Positions 9,427 through 17,347 of a stretch of DNA of 64,000 bases are shown here, one piece after another (positions within the stretch are counted from its first letter, which is position 1; each line of letters starts with the position of its first letter). The position numbers and the translations under genes were made by a program. This stretch comes from Miniimonas arenae. Its GTDB lineage: Bacteria; Actinomycetota; Actinomycetes; Actinomycetales; Beutenbergiaceae. A model generated the notes under the pieces. The model did no database searches. It was not told where the DNA came from and was given only the letters and a program-made list of their open reading frames with translations. Location: NCBI RefSeq assembly GCF_006351005.1, contig NZ_VENP01000007.1, forward strand, positions 19,684 to 83,683, read 5' to 3'.

Positions 9427-10433
9427 GCCCCTATCGTGACACCACCGCGGGGGGGTCGCGAAAGGGTCAGATACTGGACATCCCGGGTTCGCTCCGCGTA
9501 GCCCGTGCGTTCGTACAGGGCCCGGGCGCGCGTGTTTGCGCCGTCTACGTAGAGCTCGAGACTCGTCGCGCCGCGCGCGGCGACCTGCGCCGTCGCCCAC
9601 CGCAGCAGTGCCCGGCCGACGCCGCCGCCCGACGCCGGGTGCGCGGCGAGCACGTAGATCTCCGCGCGCTCGGGACCGACCGGCTTCACCCACACGCTGC
9701 CGACGACGGCGCCCGCGCGGGTCGCCACCGCCAGGAGCGCCGGGTCGTACCAGGGCTCGGCGAGCCGAGCGTCGAGGTCGGCCCGGGTCCAGCGGCCCTG
9801 CTCGGGGTGGTCGGCGAACGCGAGGGCGTTCAGCTCCAGCCACGCCGACAGCAGGGCGTCGGCCGCTCCTCGCCCCTGGCTCGGGCGAGGGACTCCGGCG
9901 CCCGCGTCGGTCGCCACTGCGTCGGCGTGGGTGGTCACGGTCAGCCCGGCGGCGGCGAGCGCACCCGCCACGTCGGGATCGAGGTCGGCCGGGCCGACCG
10001 GGCGTTCGAGCACGAGGAGCGACCGCGCCGCCTCGAGCCCGGCCGAGGCCGCGAGGGCGCGCGCGCCGGGCAGGTCGCCGTGCGCCCAGAACCCGACGTT
10101 CGGGTCCTGCGCGAGGACGCCGGCGACGAGCGCCGCGCCGTGCCCGCGGCGGCGGCGCGCCGGGTCGACCACGACCTCGGCCGCGGAGCCCGACCGCGAC
10201 GCCGCCGCGACGATCGCGCCCGCCTCGCGGTGCACGAGCACGTGGGCCTCGGGCGTGCGCAGCGCGAGGAGGTGCTCCTCGGAGAGGGGGGCGACGCCGT
10301 CGTGCGCCTGCGCGCGGGCGGCCAGCGCGAGCACGGCGCGACGGTCCACCTCATGCAATGGACCGGGGGCGACGGCGTCGCCCGACTCGATGCGGTCGGC
10401 GGGAGACGGTGGCCGCCCGGGAACCGTGGTCAC
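9423..10433 (-). CDS. mshD: Mycothiol synthase MshD
   Basis: 336 residues from a GTG at 10433 that overlaps the preceding stop as GTGA. Two GNAT acetyltransferase domains are visible. The C-terminal one is complete, with [19 protein letters not shown], the acetyl-CoA loop GGGVGRALL, and [19 protein letters not shown]. MshD adds the acetyl group to Cys-GlcN-Ins, the last step of mycothiol synthesis, so its presence supports an actinobacterial host. It is transcribed with the upstream helical protein and ppk1. Confidence 0.93.
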   Translation of the reverse strand: MTTVPGRPPSPADRIESGDAVAPGPLHEVDRRAVLALAARAQAHDGVAPLSEEHLLALRTPEAHVLVHREAGAIVAAASRSGSAAEVVVDPARRRRGHGAALVAGVLAQDPNVGFWAHGDLPGARALAASAGLEAARSLLVLERPVGPADLDPDVAGALAAAGLTVTTHADAVATDAGAGVPRPSQGRGAADALLSAWLELNALAFADHPEQGRWTRADLDARLAEPWYDPALLAVATRAGAVVGSVWVKPVGPERAEIYVLAAHPASGGGVGRALLRWATAQVAARGATSLELYVDGANTRARALYERTGYAERTRDVQYLTLSRPPRGGVTIGA

Positions 10434-11068
10434 TCCAGCGTCCCGGCCCGCGCCCGGCGCGCGGCGTCCCGCAGCTCCTCCCCGGTGCGCACGAGGTTGG
10501 CGGCGCTGCGCGTGGCGTGCGCGGCCTCGGGGCCGTGCGGGGCGTCGTGCAGGTCGGCGTCGAGCGCCGTCCCGGTCCCGACGACGCGGTAGAAGGCGGC
10601 GGCGCGGTCGAGCGCGACGTCGAGGTCCGCGGTGACGGCGCCGGCGAGCACGGCGTCCGCGAGCGCCGCGACCTCCTGCGGCGTGGGCGGCGCGGGCACG
10701 CCGGCGACGGCGTCGTCCACCTCCGCGCGCTGCGCCCCGAGCGCGTACCGCGCCGTGACCTCGACCGGCGTGCGGCGGATCCACTCGCGCAGCACGTACA
10801 GCCGCCACAGGGCGCCGGGGAGGGAGGCGGCGTCACTGTCGGCCCAGAGCGAGGCGACGACCTCGAGCCCCTCGGTCTCCACGAGGCGGACGAGCCGGTC
10901 GACGGTCTCGACGTCGACGTCGGACTCGTGCCCGCGCCGCAGCACGGCCTGCGCCGTGGCGTGCGCGGCGCGCAGGCGCAGTGCGGGATCGGCTCCCCCG
11001 GCGATCCGGTCGGCCTGGGCGGGGTCGAGCGAGGCGGGCCGGCGCGGGCGGTGCGGGCGTTCGGTCAT
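10430..11068 (-). CDS. Conserved hypothetical helical protein upstream of mshD
   Basis: 212 residues from the ATG at 11068; an ATG at 11077 is the alternative. The sequence is rich in Ala, Asp, Glu and Arg and looks largely alpha-helical, with no signal peptide or membrane segment. Recognisable stretches are PGALWRLYVLREWIRR and YALGAQRAEVDDAVAG. I do not recognise the family. It overlaps mshD by four bases (GTGA), so it is made together with MshD and PPK1 and is probably cytoplasmic. A link to mycothiol or polyphosphate is only a guess from position. Confidence 0.75.
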   Translation of the reverse strand: MTERPHRPRRPASLDPAQADRIAGGADPALRLRAAHATAQAVLRRGHESDVDVETVDRLVRLVETEGLEVVASLWADSDAASLPGALWRLYVLREWIRRTPVEVTARYALGAQRAEVDDAVAGVPAPPTPQEVAALADAVLAGAVTADLDVALDRAAAFYRVVGTGTALDADLHDAPHGPEAAHATRSAANLVRTGEELRDAARRARAGTLE

Positions 11069-11174
11069 GCGCCCCATTGTCACCCCCGCGGCGCCGGCAG
11101 CCGGGTGCGGGGCCCGGGTGGGCGACTGCGGGCCCGTGCGGGCGACTGGGAGGCCCATGCGGGCCGCCTTTCGT

Positions 11175-11330
11175 GACACATTGACTGGTGGCTCCGACAC
11201 ATTGACTGGTCGGACCCAGCGGCGACCGCACCCGGGAGCATCGTAGCAGGTCACAGCGGCGGGTCCGGTCTGAGTTCCGGCGATCTGCAATCTGACCAGT
11301 CAATGTGACGGAGCCACCAGTCAAAGCGTC
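11175..11330. mobile_element. 156-bp inverted-repeat element (MITE or IS-end remnant)
   Basis: Two 39-bp arms (11175-11213 and 11292-11330) are inverted copies with 35 matches. Each arm holds two copies of a unit ending in TTGACTGGT. In the left arm GACACATTGACTGGT occurs exactly twice (11175-11189 and 11196-11210), 21 nt apart. About 78 bp of unrelated sequence lies between the arms. Terminal inverted repeats with internal direct repeats resemble IS21-type transposase-binding ends, but no transposase is present. It sits in the 385-bp divergent gap 11069-11453, where it could also bring operator-like sites. No clear target-site duplication was seen. Confidence 0.6.
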
Positions 11331-11453
11331 GGATGCCACCGGTCCCGACGTACGGGTGGCTCGCGCACGCTCGGCCGGTCAGGCCCGGCCGAACGGCCGG
11401 GTGCGGACCCGCGCGCGGCCGGGCGAGCCCCCGCGTCATGGGATCCTTCAGAG

Positions 11454-12314
11454 GTGCGTCGCAACGTCTCCGCCACCCTCGAGCTCACGCTCAGCGAGGG
11501 TCCCGCCGATCTGGCTTTCATGGTCGCCGTCGCGCGGGTTCCCGGGCTGCTCATCGAGGAGCGACTGACCATCCATCTCGGCGAGACCGAACTCGTCCCC
11601 ACCGAGATCCCCGCGCCCCACCACGGCGTGATCCACAACCTCCAGGTGGACCCGGGCGTGTCCGGCACGCCCCTCGTGCTCAGCTACCACGCGAACGTCG
11701 ACACGAACTGGGACGAGGTCGACTCCTCGCACGACGACGCCGAGGGTGAGGAGATCGTCGGCGACGCGGGCGGCCCCGTGGACCTGCTGACGTACCTGCG
11801 TCCGTCCCGGTACGTCGAGTCCGACCGTCTGCTCGGCACGGCCTACGCGGAGTTCGGCGGGCTCAAGGGGCGCGAGCTGGTGCTCGCCGTCGGCGACTGG
11901 GTGCACCGCCAGACGCGCTACACCCCGGGGATCTCCCGGCCCACCGACGGCGCGGTGGAGACCCTGCTCGCGCGGCGCGGCGTCTGCCGCGACTACGCGC
12001 ACGTCGTCATCGCGATGCTGCGGGCGCTCGACGTGCCCGCCCGGCTCGCGGCCGTGTACGCGCCGGGGCTGTTCCCGATGGACTTCCACGCGGTCGCCGA
12101 GGCGTGGGTCGATGGCGCGTGGCACGTCGTCGACGCGACGCGGCTCGCACCGCGGCACACCCTCGTGCGCGTCGCGACCGGCCGGGACGCCTCGGACACC
12201 GCGTTCCTGTCCAACTACGGCGCCCGGCTCACGCTGGACCGGATGAAGGTGCTCGCGACGGCGGAGCCCTTCCTCCCCCCGGACGACCACTCCCTCATGC
12301 TCAAGGTGCCCTGA
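11454..12314 (+). CDS. Transglutaminase-like cysteine protease-fold protein
   Basis: 286 residues from a GTG at 11454. The N-terminal part is the beta-rich domain seen before bacterial transglutaminase cores. The core has the Cys in RRGVCRDYAHV, the His in FPMDFHAVAEAWV and the Asp in WHVVDATRLAP, giving an intact Cys-His-Asp triad. There is no signal peptide, so it is probably cytoplasmic. Proteins of this layout are common in actinobacteria; their substrates, peptide or isopeptide bonds, are not established. It stands alone, facing away from the mshD group and converging on the META lipoprotein. Confidence 0.88.
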   Translation: MRRNVSATLELTLSEGPADLAFMVAVARVPGLLIEERLTIHLGETELVPTEIPAPHHGVIHNLQVDPGVSGTPLVLSYHANVDTNWDEVDSSHDDAEGEEIVGDAGGPVDLLTYLRPSRYVESDRLLGTAYAEFGGLKGRELVLAVGDWVHRQTRYTPGISRPTDGAVETLLARRGVCRDYAHVVIAMLRALDVPARLAAVYAPGLFPMDFHAVAEAWVDGAWHVVDATRLAPRHTLVRVATGRDASDTAFLSNYGARLTLDRMKVLATAEPFLPPDDHSLMLKVP

Positions 12315-12340
12315 CCCGCGGGTCTCGCGCGACGAGCGCC

Positions 12341-12396
12341 GGCGCGGACCGAGGTCCGCGCCCGCACTCGTCCGCCGGCGGCAGGGATGCCGCCGG
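12341..12396. terminator. Two hairpins between convergent genes
   Basis: The first stem is 9 bp, 12341-12349 with 12354-12362, loop CGAG. The second is 9 bp, 12375-12383 with 12388-12396, loop GGGA. They fill the 86-bp gap between the transglutaminase-like gene and the META gene and should insulate both. Confidence 0.75.
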
Positions 12397-12400
12397 TGGC

Positions 12401-12874
12401 TCAGGCCTGGTCGTAGGTGAGCTCGATGTCCGGCCCGGTGAGCACGAGCTGCTCGCCGTCGAGGTCACCGGTCGTCACGGCGCCGAGCGCCGAGCCGTAC
12501 GCGGTCGCGACGTCCATGATCGGCTGCTCGCACGCCATCATCGTCGAGGCGATCGGCGCGAACGTGACCGTGTCGCCGTCGACGGTCACGGTCGAGACGA
12601 TGTTGTTGCAGCCGTCCTTGCCGCTCACCGCACCCTCGCCGTCGACCATGAGCGTGATCGGGGCCCCGTCCACCGGCGTGATCTCGCCGTCGGGGCCGCT
12701 GCCCGAGACGAGCGTCCAGGAGCCCTCCAGCGAGAGCGCCTCGGCGGTCGCGCCGCCGGAGCCGGAGCCGCCGGAGGCGCACGCGCTGAGCGCCGAGGCG
12801 CCGAGCACGACGGCGAGCGAGACCGTCGCGAGCGAGCGGCGGCGGGTGGTGGGTCGGGTCCGGACCTGGGTCAT
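12401..12874 (-). CDS. META-domain (HslJ-like) lipoprotein
   Basis: 157 residues. The N-terminus has an Arg-rich n-region and lipobox ALSACASG, then a Gly/Ser linker. The remaining 110 residues are a META domain with LEGSWTLVSGSG, GKDGCNN and the Cys-containing MMACEQPIMD, as in HslJ-type proteins. It is expected to be anchored outside the membrane. Function is unknown; relatives are linked to envelope stress or drug resistance. The ATG at 12874 has GGAGACACC upstream, and just beyond that lies a four-unit 11-nt tandem repeat. Confidence 0.87.
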   Translation of the reverse strand: MTQVRTRPTTRRRSLATVSLAVVLGASALSACASGGSGSGGATAEALSLEGSWTLVSGSGPDGEITPVDGAPITLMVDGEGAVSGKDGCNNIVSTVTVDGDTVTFAPIASTMMACEQPIMDVATAYGSALGAVTTGDLDGEQLVLTGPDIELTYDQA

Positions 12875-12889
12875 GGTGTCTCCTGCTGC

Positions 12890-12933
12890 GTGAGTCGGGC
12901 GTGGGTCGGGCGTGGGTCGGGCGTGCGTCGGAC
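12890..12933. repeat. Four imperfect 11-nt tandem repeats in the META gene leader
   Basis: Units are GTGAGTCGGGC (12890-12900), GTGGGTCGGGC (12901-12911 and 12912-12922) and GTGCGTCGGAC (12923-12933). In the transcript of the META gene they read as a C-rich, G-poor stretch that ends 15 nt before the start codon. Confidence 0.8.
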
Positions 12934-12992
12934 ATCGGTCCGACGGGGGGCCGAGGTGCGATCGCGGGGGCCGCTCCCCTGCGGCGCCCGTC

Positions 12993-13019
12993 TGCCCTGC
13001 ACGTGTCCCGGGCAGGGCA
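12993..13019 (-). terminator. Hairpin downstream of the endo-arabinanase gene
   Basis: An 8-bp stem TGCCCTGC (12993-13000) pairs with GCAGGGCA (13012-13019), about 75 nt after the arabinanase stop. It probably ends the lacI-abfA-arabinanase transcripts. A weaker 6-bp stem lies at 13022-13042. Confidence 0.55.
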
Positions 13020-13091
13020 ATCCTGGCCGGAAGTGAGCCAGGTCACCACCCGGGGGCGGCGCGCCGACCCTCACCCGCGACGCGCGCGCCA

Positions 13092-14171
13092 TCAGGACGA
13101 CGCCGAGGCGTCCTCGAAGGCGCGCCGCTCCTGCGCCGTGCGCGCCACCGGCCAGCCGTCCTCGGTCCAGGCGAGCTCCCGCAGCCCGAGGCGGAACGCC
13201 CCCGCCGCGGCGGCGTCGTAGTAGTGGAACGCGAGCACGCCGTCGGACACCGACTGCCCGCCCGGCCCGACCATGTCGCCGTCCGTGCTGAGCAGCGACA
13301 GTCCCCCGCCCGAGGTCATCGGCGCATCGTCGGGGCCGAGGTAGGGGCCCGTGACGTCGCGCGCGCGGCCGACCGCGATGTTGTACGTGGAGTCGGTGCC
13401 CCGGCAGCAGAAGTCGCGCGAGACGAACAGGTAGTACCAGTCGTCGTGCCACACGAGGTACGGCGCCTCGATCGGGTTGGGCGAGAAGCCGCGGGCCGCC
13501 AGCAGGGTGGGCTCGGCGTCGGCCACGGGCTTGCCGTCGGGCCACGCCAGCTCCACGAGCTGGATGCCTCCCCAGAACGACCCGAACGCCATCCACGGCG
13601 TGCCGTCCTGCGCAGTGATGACGCCGGGGTCGATGGCGTTGTAGTTCACGCCCGGAGCCGACTGCCACACCACACCCTGGTCCGTCCACCCGTAGTCCGG
13701 GTCGTTGGGGTCGAGGGACGCGCTGGTGGTGAGCCCGATCGCCGAGGCGTTCTTCCCGAAGGTCGAGGCCGAGTAGTAGAGGTAGTAGGTGCCGTCGTGC
13801 TCGATCACCTCGGGCGCCCAGAAGTTCGTGACGCCCGGCACCGCCGCGTAGGCCCACTCGGGCCGGGTGGCCGAGTCCCAGACGGTCCCGATGCGCTCCC
13901 ACGTGACGCCCTCGTCGGTGGACCGGCGGATCTGCGGCGCGCCGCTGCCGATCGAGAGGTCGCCCGTGGAGAAGACGTACCAGGCGTCGTCGGTGATCAC
14001 GAGCGCGGGGTCGTGGGTCGCGGTGTCCCCCTCGGCCGCGATCGCCGTCGCCGTCGGGGCCGCGCCCGCGCACGCCGCGAGCACCCCCGAGAGGGCGACC
14101 GCGACGACCGCGAGGGCGGTGCCGGCGAGCCTGCTCGCCGGCACCGCCCGCGACGGGCGGGTCTCACGCAC
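13092..14171 (-). CDS. Lipoprotein arabinan endo-1,5-alpha-L-arabinosidase (GH43)
   Basis: 359 residues from a GTG at 14171. A lipoprotein signal with VLAACAGA is followed by a five-blade propeller with all arabinanase landmarks: THDPALVI (catalytic base Asp), WAPEVIEHDGTYYLYYS, NAIDPGVI (second Asp), FGSFWGGIQLVEL, PIEAPYLVW (acid Glu) and SRDFCCRG. It cleaves the arabinan backbone outside the cell, producing oligosaccharides for the importers. Its start overlaps the abfA stop by eight bases, so the two are co-translated. Confidence 0.93.
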   Translation of the reverse strand: MRETRPSRAVPASRLAGTALAVVAVALSGVLAACAGAAPTATAIAAEGDTATHDPALVITDDAWYVFSTGDLSIGSGAPQIRRSTDEGVTWERIGTVWDSATRPEWAYAAVPGVTNFWAPEVIEHDGTYYLYYSASTFGKNASAIGLTTSASLDPNDPDYGWTDQGVVWQSAPGVNYNAIDPGVITAQDGTPWMAFGSFWGGIQLVELAWPDGKPVADAEPTLLAARGFSPNPIEAPYLVWHDDWYYLFVSRDFCCRGTDSTYNIAVGRARDVTGPYLGPDDAPMTSGGGLSLLSTDGDMVGPGGQSVSDGVLAFHYYDAAAAGAFRLGLRELAWTEDGWPVARTAQERRAFEDASASS

Positions 14172-15681
14172 GGCGCAGCCGCACGACGTTCCACGAGATC
14201 GCGGGGAGGCTGAGGGTGACGCGGCCGTCCGCCGTCGTGCGTGCGCTCTCGTTGGCGACCGGCAGGACCGTGGTGTCGTCCTCGGGCGAGGCCTGCCACG
14301 TGTGGTCGCTGTGGGAGTAGCTCGTCGCCTCGACGAGCTCGAGGCCGGCCATCCGGACGTCGACCGCGAGCTCGGTCGCCTCGTCCTGGGCGCGGTTGAC
14401 GGCGAACACGACGAGCTCGCCGCTCTCGGAGTCCCACGTCGCGACCGCGTCGACGAGGCCCGCGGTGCCGTGCACGGCGGTCTCGTACGTCGGCGTGTCG
14501 ACGAGGGTGCGCAGCACGGCGCCCTTGGCGAGGGAGGAGGCCTGGGCGAACGGGTGGAAGATCGTCTGCTTCCAGATGCCGCCGCCCTGCTGCGTCATGA
14601 TCGGCGCGATGACGTTGACGAGCTGCGCCTGCGACGCCGAGTGCACGCGGTCGGTGTGCCGCAGCAGCGAGATGAGCAGGTTCCCCACGACGACGGCGTC
14701 CGCGACCGTGTAGTGGTCCTCGAGCAGCGGCGGCGCGATCGGCCAGTCGTCGCCCGTCGGGGAGGGGATGTAGGACTCCACCCGCTTCTGGTCCCACACG
14801 TTCCACTCGTCGAACGAGATGTGGATCCGCTTGGTGTGCTTGCCCGCGGCGCGCACCGCGTCCGCCGTCGCGACGACCGACTCGATGAAGTGGTCCATGT
14901 TCACCGCGGAGGCGAGGAAGGACCCGAGGTCGTTGTCGCCCTCGCAGTAGTAGACGTGCGCCGAGACGTAGTCGACGAGCTCGTAGGTCTCCGTGAGCAC
15001 GGTGTGCTCCCACGAGCCGAAGGTCGGCATGAACGCGCTGGAGGAGCCGCAGGCCACGAGCTCGAGGTCGGGCTGGATCTGCCGCATCGCGCGCGCCGTC
15101 TCGGCGGCGAGTCGGCCGTACTCGGCAGCCGTCTTGTGGCCGGTCTGCCACGGGCCGTCCATCTCGTTGCCCAGGCACCACATGCGGATGCCGTAGGGCT
15201 CCTCGGCGCCGTTCGCGCGCCGCTGGTCCGATCGCGCGGTGCCGCCGGCGATGTTCGCGTACTCGAGCACCTCGAGCGCCTCCGCGACCCCGCGGGTGCC
15301 GAGGTTGACCGCCATCATCGGCTCGACGTCGGCTTTGCGCGCCCACGCCATGAACTCGTCCAGGCCCACGGTGTTCGGCTCGGTGGAGTGCCACGCGAGG
15401 TCGAGGCGCTTGGGCCGGTCCTCGACCGGGCCCACGCCGTCCTCCCAGCGGTAGCCGGAGACGAAGTTGCCGCCCGGGTAGCGCACCGTGGAGATGCCGA
15501 GCTCCTTGACGAGCTCGATGACGTCGCCGCGGAAGCCGTCCTCGTCGGCCGTCGGGTGGCCGGGCTCGTAGATGCCCTCGTAGACGCAGCGGCCGAGGTG
15601 CTCGACGAACGAGCCGAACGTGCGGCGGCGCACGGGTCCGATCGTGAAGGCGGGATCGATGGTGAGTGTGGCCTGGGCCAT
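14164..15681 (-). CDS. abfA: Alpha-L-arabinofuranosidase, GH51 (AbfA type)
   Basis: 505 residues with no signal peptide, so intracellular. The start at 15681 has GAGGAG seven bases upstream; an ATG at 15696 is rejected. GH51 landmarks are VEHLGRCVYEGIYEP, VRYPGGNFVSGYRWEDG, the acid/base Glu in CLGNEMDGPW and the nucleophile Glu in SFDEWNVW. It releases terminal arabinofuranose from imported arabino-oligosaccharides. A promoter with an overlapping perfect palindrome lies directly upstream, next to a lacI gene, indicating local repression relieved by an arabinose-type inducer. Confidence 0.94.
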   Translation of the reverse strand: MAQATLTIDPAFTIGPVRRRTFGSFVEHLGRCVYEGIYEPGHPTADEDGFRGDVIELVKELGISTVRYPGGNFVSGYRWEDGVGPVEDRPKRLDLAWHSTEPNTVGLDEFMAWARKADVEPMMAVNLGTRGVAEALEVLEYANIAGGTARSDQRRANGAEEPYGIRMWCLGNEMDGPWQTGHKTAAEYGRLAAETARAMRQIQPDLELVACGSSSAFMPTFGSWEHTVLTETYELVDYVSAHVYYCEGDNDLGSFLASAVNMDHFIESVVATADAVRAAGKHTKRIHISFDEWNVWDQKRVESYIPSPTGDDWPIAPPLLEDHYTVADAVVVGNLLISLLRHTDRVHSASQAQLVNVIAPIMTQQGGGIWKQTIFHPFAQASSLAKGAVLRTLVDTPTYETAVHGTAGLVDAVATWDSESGELVVFAVNRAQDEATELAVDVRMAGLELVEATSYSHSDHTWQASPEDDTTVLPVANESARTTADGRVTLSLPAISWNVVRLRRA

Positions 15682-15700
15682 GGGTGCTCCTCGCACGAGT

Positions 15701-15750
15701 TCTACAACGTTGTAGATCGGGATTTTAGCGGGTGGCGGTGCGGCTGTCGA
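15701..15750 (-). promoter_or_regulatory. abfA promoter with LacI-type operator
   Basis: On the minus strand, -35 TCGACA (15745-15750), a 17-nt spacer and -10 TAAAAT (15722-15727) are followed by the perfect 16-bp palindrome TCTACAACGTTGTAGA (15701-15716). That covers the expected transcription start. The LacI protein encoded just upstream is the likely ligand. Confidence 0.75.
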
Positions 15751-15796
15751 CGGGTGTGGTGCGCGGCTTTCATGCGCGCTGCTCGGGTCACTCGAG

Positions 15797-16960
15797 TCAC
15801 GCCCGGCGGGTGCTCCCGCGCTCCTCCACCCGAACCGGCGCGACGACGAGCCGCGGCGCCTGCTCGACGCCCTCGATCCGTCGCAGCAGCAGGTCGACGG
15901 CGGAGCTCGCGATCACCTCGCGCCCCGGCGACACCGACGTGAGCGCCGGTGTCGCGAACGCGCCGTCGATCGTGTCGTCGAACCCCACGACCTGCACCCG
16001 CCCGGGCACGTCGACGCCCGCCAGCTGCAGCGCGTGCAGCGCGCCGAGCGCGACGGAGTCGTTCAGTCCCAGCACGGCGTCCACCTCGAGCCCGACGGCG
16101 AGCGCCCGGTCCATCGCCGCCGCACCGGAGGTGCGGTGCCAGTCGCCGGTCGGCAGCAGCAGGGCGGGGTCGGGCTCGAGGCCGGCCTCGACGAGCGCGT
16201 GCAGGTACCCGGCCAGGCGCAGGCGCGCCGTGGTGGTGGTGAGCGGACGCGCGGAGCCGAGCTCGCCGTCGGGCACCCCGGCGCCGCGGGCGAGCGCGGC
16301 GAGCTCGGCGAGCCCGGTGAGCTCCGTGAGCGGGCCGAGCGGTTCGGGCTCGCCGGGCGCACCGGGGGCGCCGACCACCGCGATCCGGTGCGCGCCGCGG
16401 TCCAGCAGGAGTCGGGTCGCGAGCCGAGCGCCCTCGACGTTGGCCATCGTCACGTGGTCCAGCCCTACGCCGAACACCCGCTCACCGAGCAGGACGAGCG
16501 GAGAGGTCGGTCGCAGCTCGCGCAGGTCCTCGGCCGTGACCGCGAGCGGGGACAGCAGCAGTCCGTCGGTGAGCGAGCGGCGCGCGCTCGTGAGCACGTC
16601 GAGCTCCTTGGCGCGCTCGCCGGCGGTGTGCTCGACGAGCACCGTGACCCCGCGGGTCTCGGCCACGCGCACCACGGTGTCGGCGAGCTCGCCGAAGTAG
16701 GGCTCCGCGAGCCCGGGCAGTGCCAGGCCGATCACGCCCGTGCGACCGCGCCGCAGGTTCCGCGCCGAAGCGTTGACCTGGTAGCCGAGCTCGGCGATCG
16801 CGGCCTCGACGCGGGCGCGGGTGGTGGGCCGGATGTGCGGGTAGTCGTTGAGGACGTTCGAGACGGTCTTGAAGGACACGCCCGCGAGCGCTGCGACGTC
16901 GTGCATCGTGACCCCGCCGCGCGCGCGCACCTCGCGCGGGCCCTTCGCACCCGTCGTCAT
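15797..16960 (-). CDS. LacI-family regulator, probable arabinan repressor
   Basis: 387 residues from the ATG at 16960, which follows GGGAGG. The N-terminal helix-turn-helix reads TMHDVAALAGVSFKTVSNVL, with hinge helix NASARNLRRGRTGVIG, then a periplasmic-binding-protein-like sensor domain ending in FDDTIDGAFATPALTSV. The gene lies immediately upstream of abfA in the same direction, and the palindrome between them is the obvious target. The inducer is presumably an arabinose or arabino-oligosaccharide; that is inference. Confidence 0.93.
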   Translation of the reverse strand: MTTGAKGPREVRARGGVTMHDVAALAGVSFKTVSNVLNDYPHIRPTTRARVEAAIAELGYQVNASARNLRRGRTGVIGLALPGLAEPYFGELADTVVRVAETRGVTVLVEHTAGERAKELDVLTSARRSLTDGLLLSPLAVTAEDLRELRPTSPLVLLGERVFGVGLDHVTMANVEGARLATRLLLDRGAHRIAVVGAPGAPGEPEPLGPLTELTGLAELAALARGAGVPDGELGSARPLTTTTARLRLAGYLHALVEAGLEPDPALLLPTGDWHRTSGAAAMDRALAVGLEVDAVLGLNDSVALGALHALQLAGVDVPGRVQVVGFDDTIDGAFATPALTSVSPGREVIASSAVDLLLRRIEGVEQAPRLVVAPVRVEERGSTRRA

Positions 16961-17032
16961 CGGACCTCCCGCGGGCATGCTAGGGGCGCGAGCACCCCCA
17001 CGGGCCGGCCCGTCCGCCGGGCGCGGCGCTCC

Positions 17033-17257
17033 TCAGCCCTCGTGCTTGGGGCGCAGACGCTCGATCGCCTCGGCGTTGGCCGGGTCGGCGAGCGCACCGA
17101 GCACCGCGGCGCCCTCGGACTCGTCCTCCTCGAGCTCCTCCTCGGGCACGTCGGGGGTCTCGAGCTCCTCGACCTTCTCGGCCTCGGTCTCGGCGTTCAG
17201 GGCGGCGGGAAAGCCCATCGCGGGGTAGGGCGAGTTCCCGGTGTACGGCGTGGTCAT
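17033..17257 (-). CDS. Small acidic hypothetical protein
   Basis: 74 residues. The ATG at 17257 has a strong AAGGAGACC site; an upstream extension is rejected. The middle is highly acidic (PEEELEEDESEG), and the N-terminus is MTTPYTGNSPYPAMGFP. There is no signal peptide or membrane segment. I recognise no family, and it looks disordered. It lies between the GH31 gene and lacI on the same strand, with a possible -10 (TAGGAT, 17289-17294 on the minus strand), so it may have its own promoter. Confidence 0.65.
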   Translation of the reverse strand: MTTPYTGNSPYPAMGFPAALNAETEAEKVEELETPDVPEEELEEDESEGAAVLGALADPANAEAIERLRPKHEG

Positions 17258-17299
17258 CGCGGTCTCCTTCGTCCGTGTGGTGCTGTCGATCCTAGGCGG

Positions 17300-17315
17300 C
17301 CCGCCGGCCGGCGGG
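17300..17315 (-). terminator. GC palindrome after the GH31 gene
   Basis: CCCGCCGGCCGGCGGG is a perfect 16-bp palindrome 32 nt after the GH31 stop. It may end the importer A/GH31 transcript before the small acidic gene. There is no T-tract, so the role is uncertain. Confidence 0.4.
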
Positions 17316-17347
17316 GGCGTGGCCGGCGGGTTCACGCGTCGAGCGGG

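Noticed and set aside
11175..11330. Reading the inverted repeats as part of an extended coding region of the gene upstream of mshD
   Set aside because: Frames through it on both strands give the same short Thr-Leu-Thr-Gly repeat, an effect of the DNA repeat, and better starts exist at 11068 and 11454.
12890..12933. The 11-nt repeats before the META gene as a PHO box
   Set aside because: The period fits, but the units (GCCCGACCCAC on the minus strand) lack the GTTCACC core.
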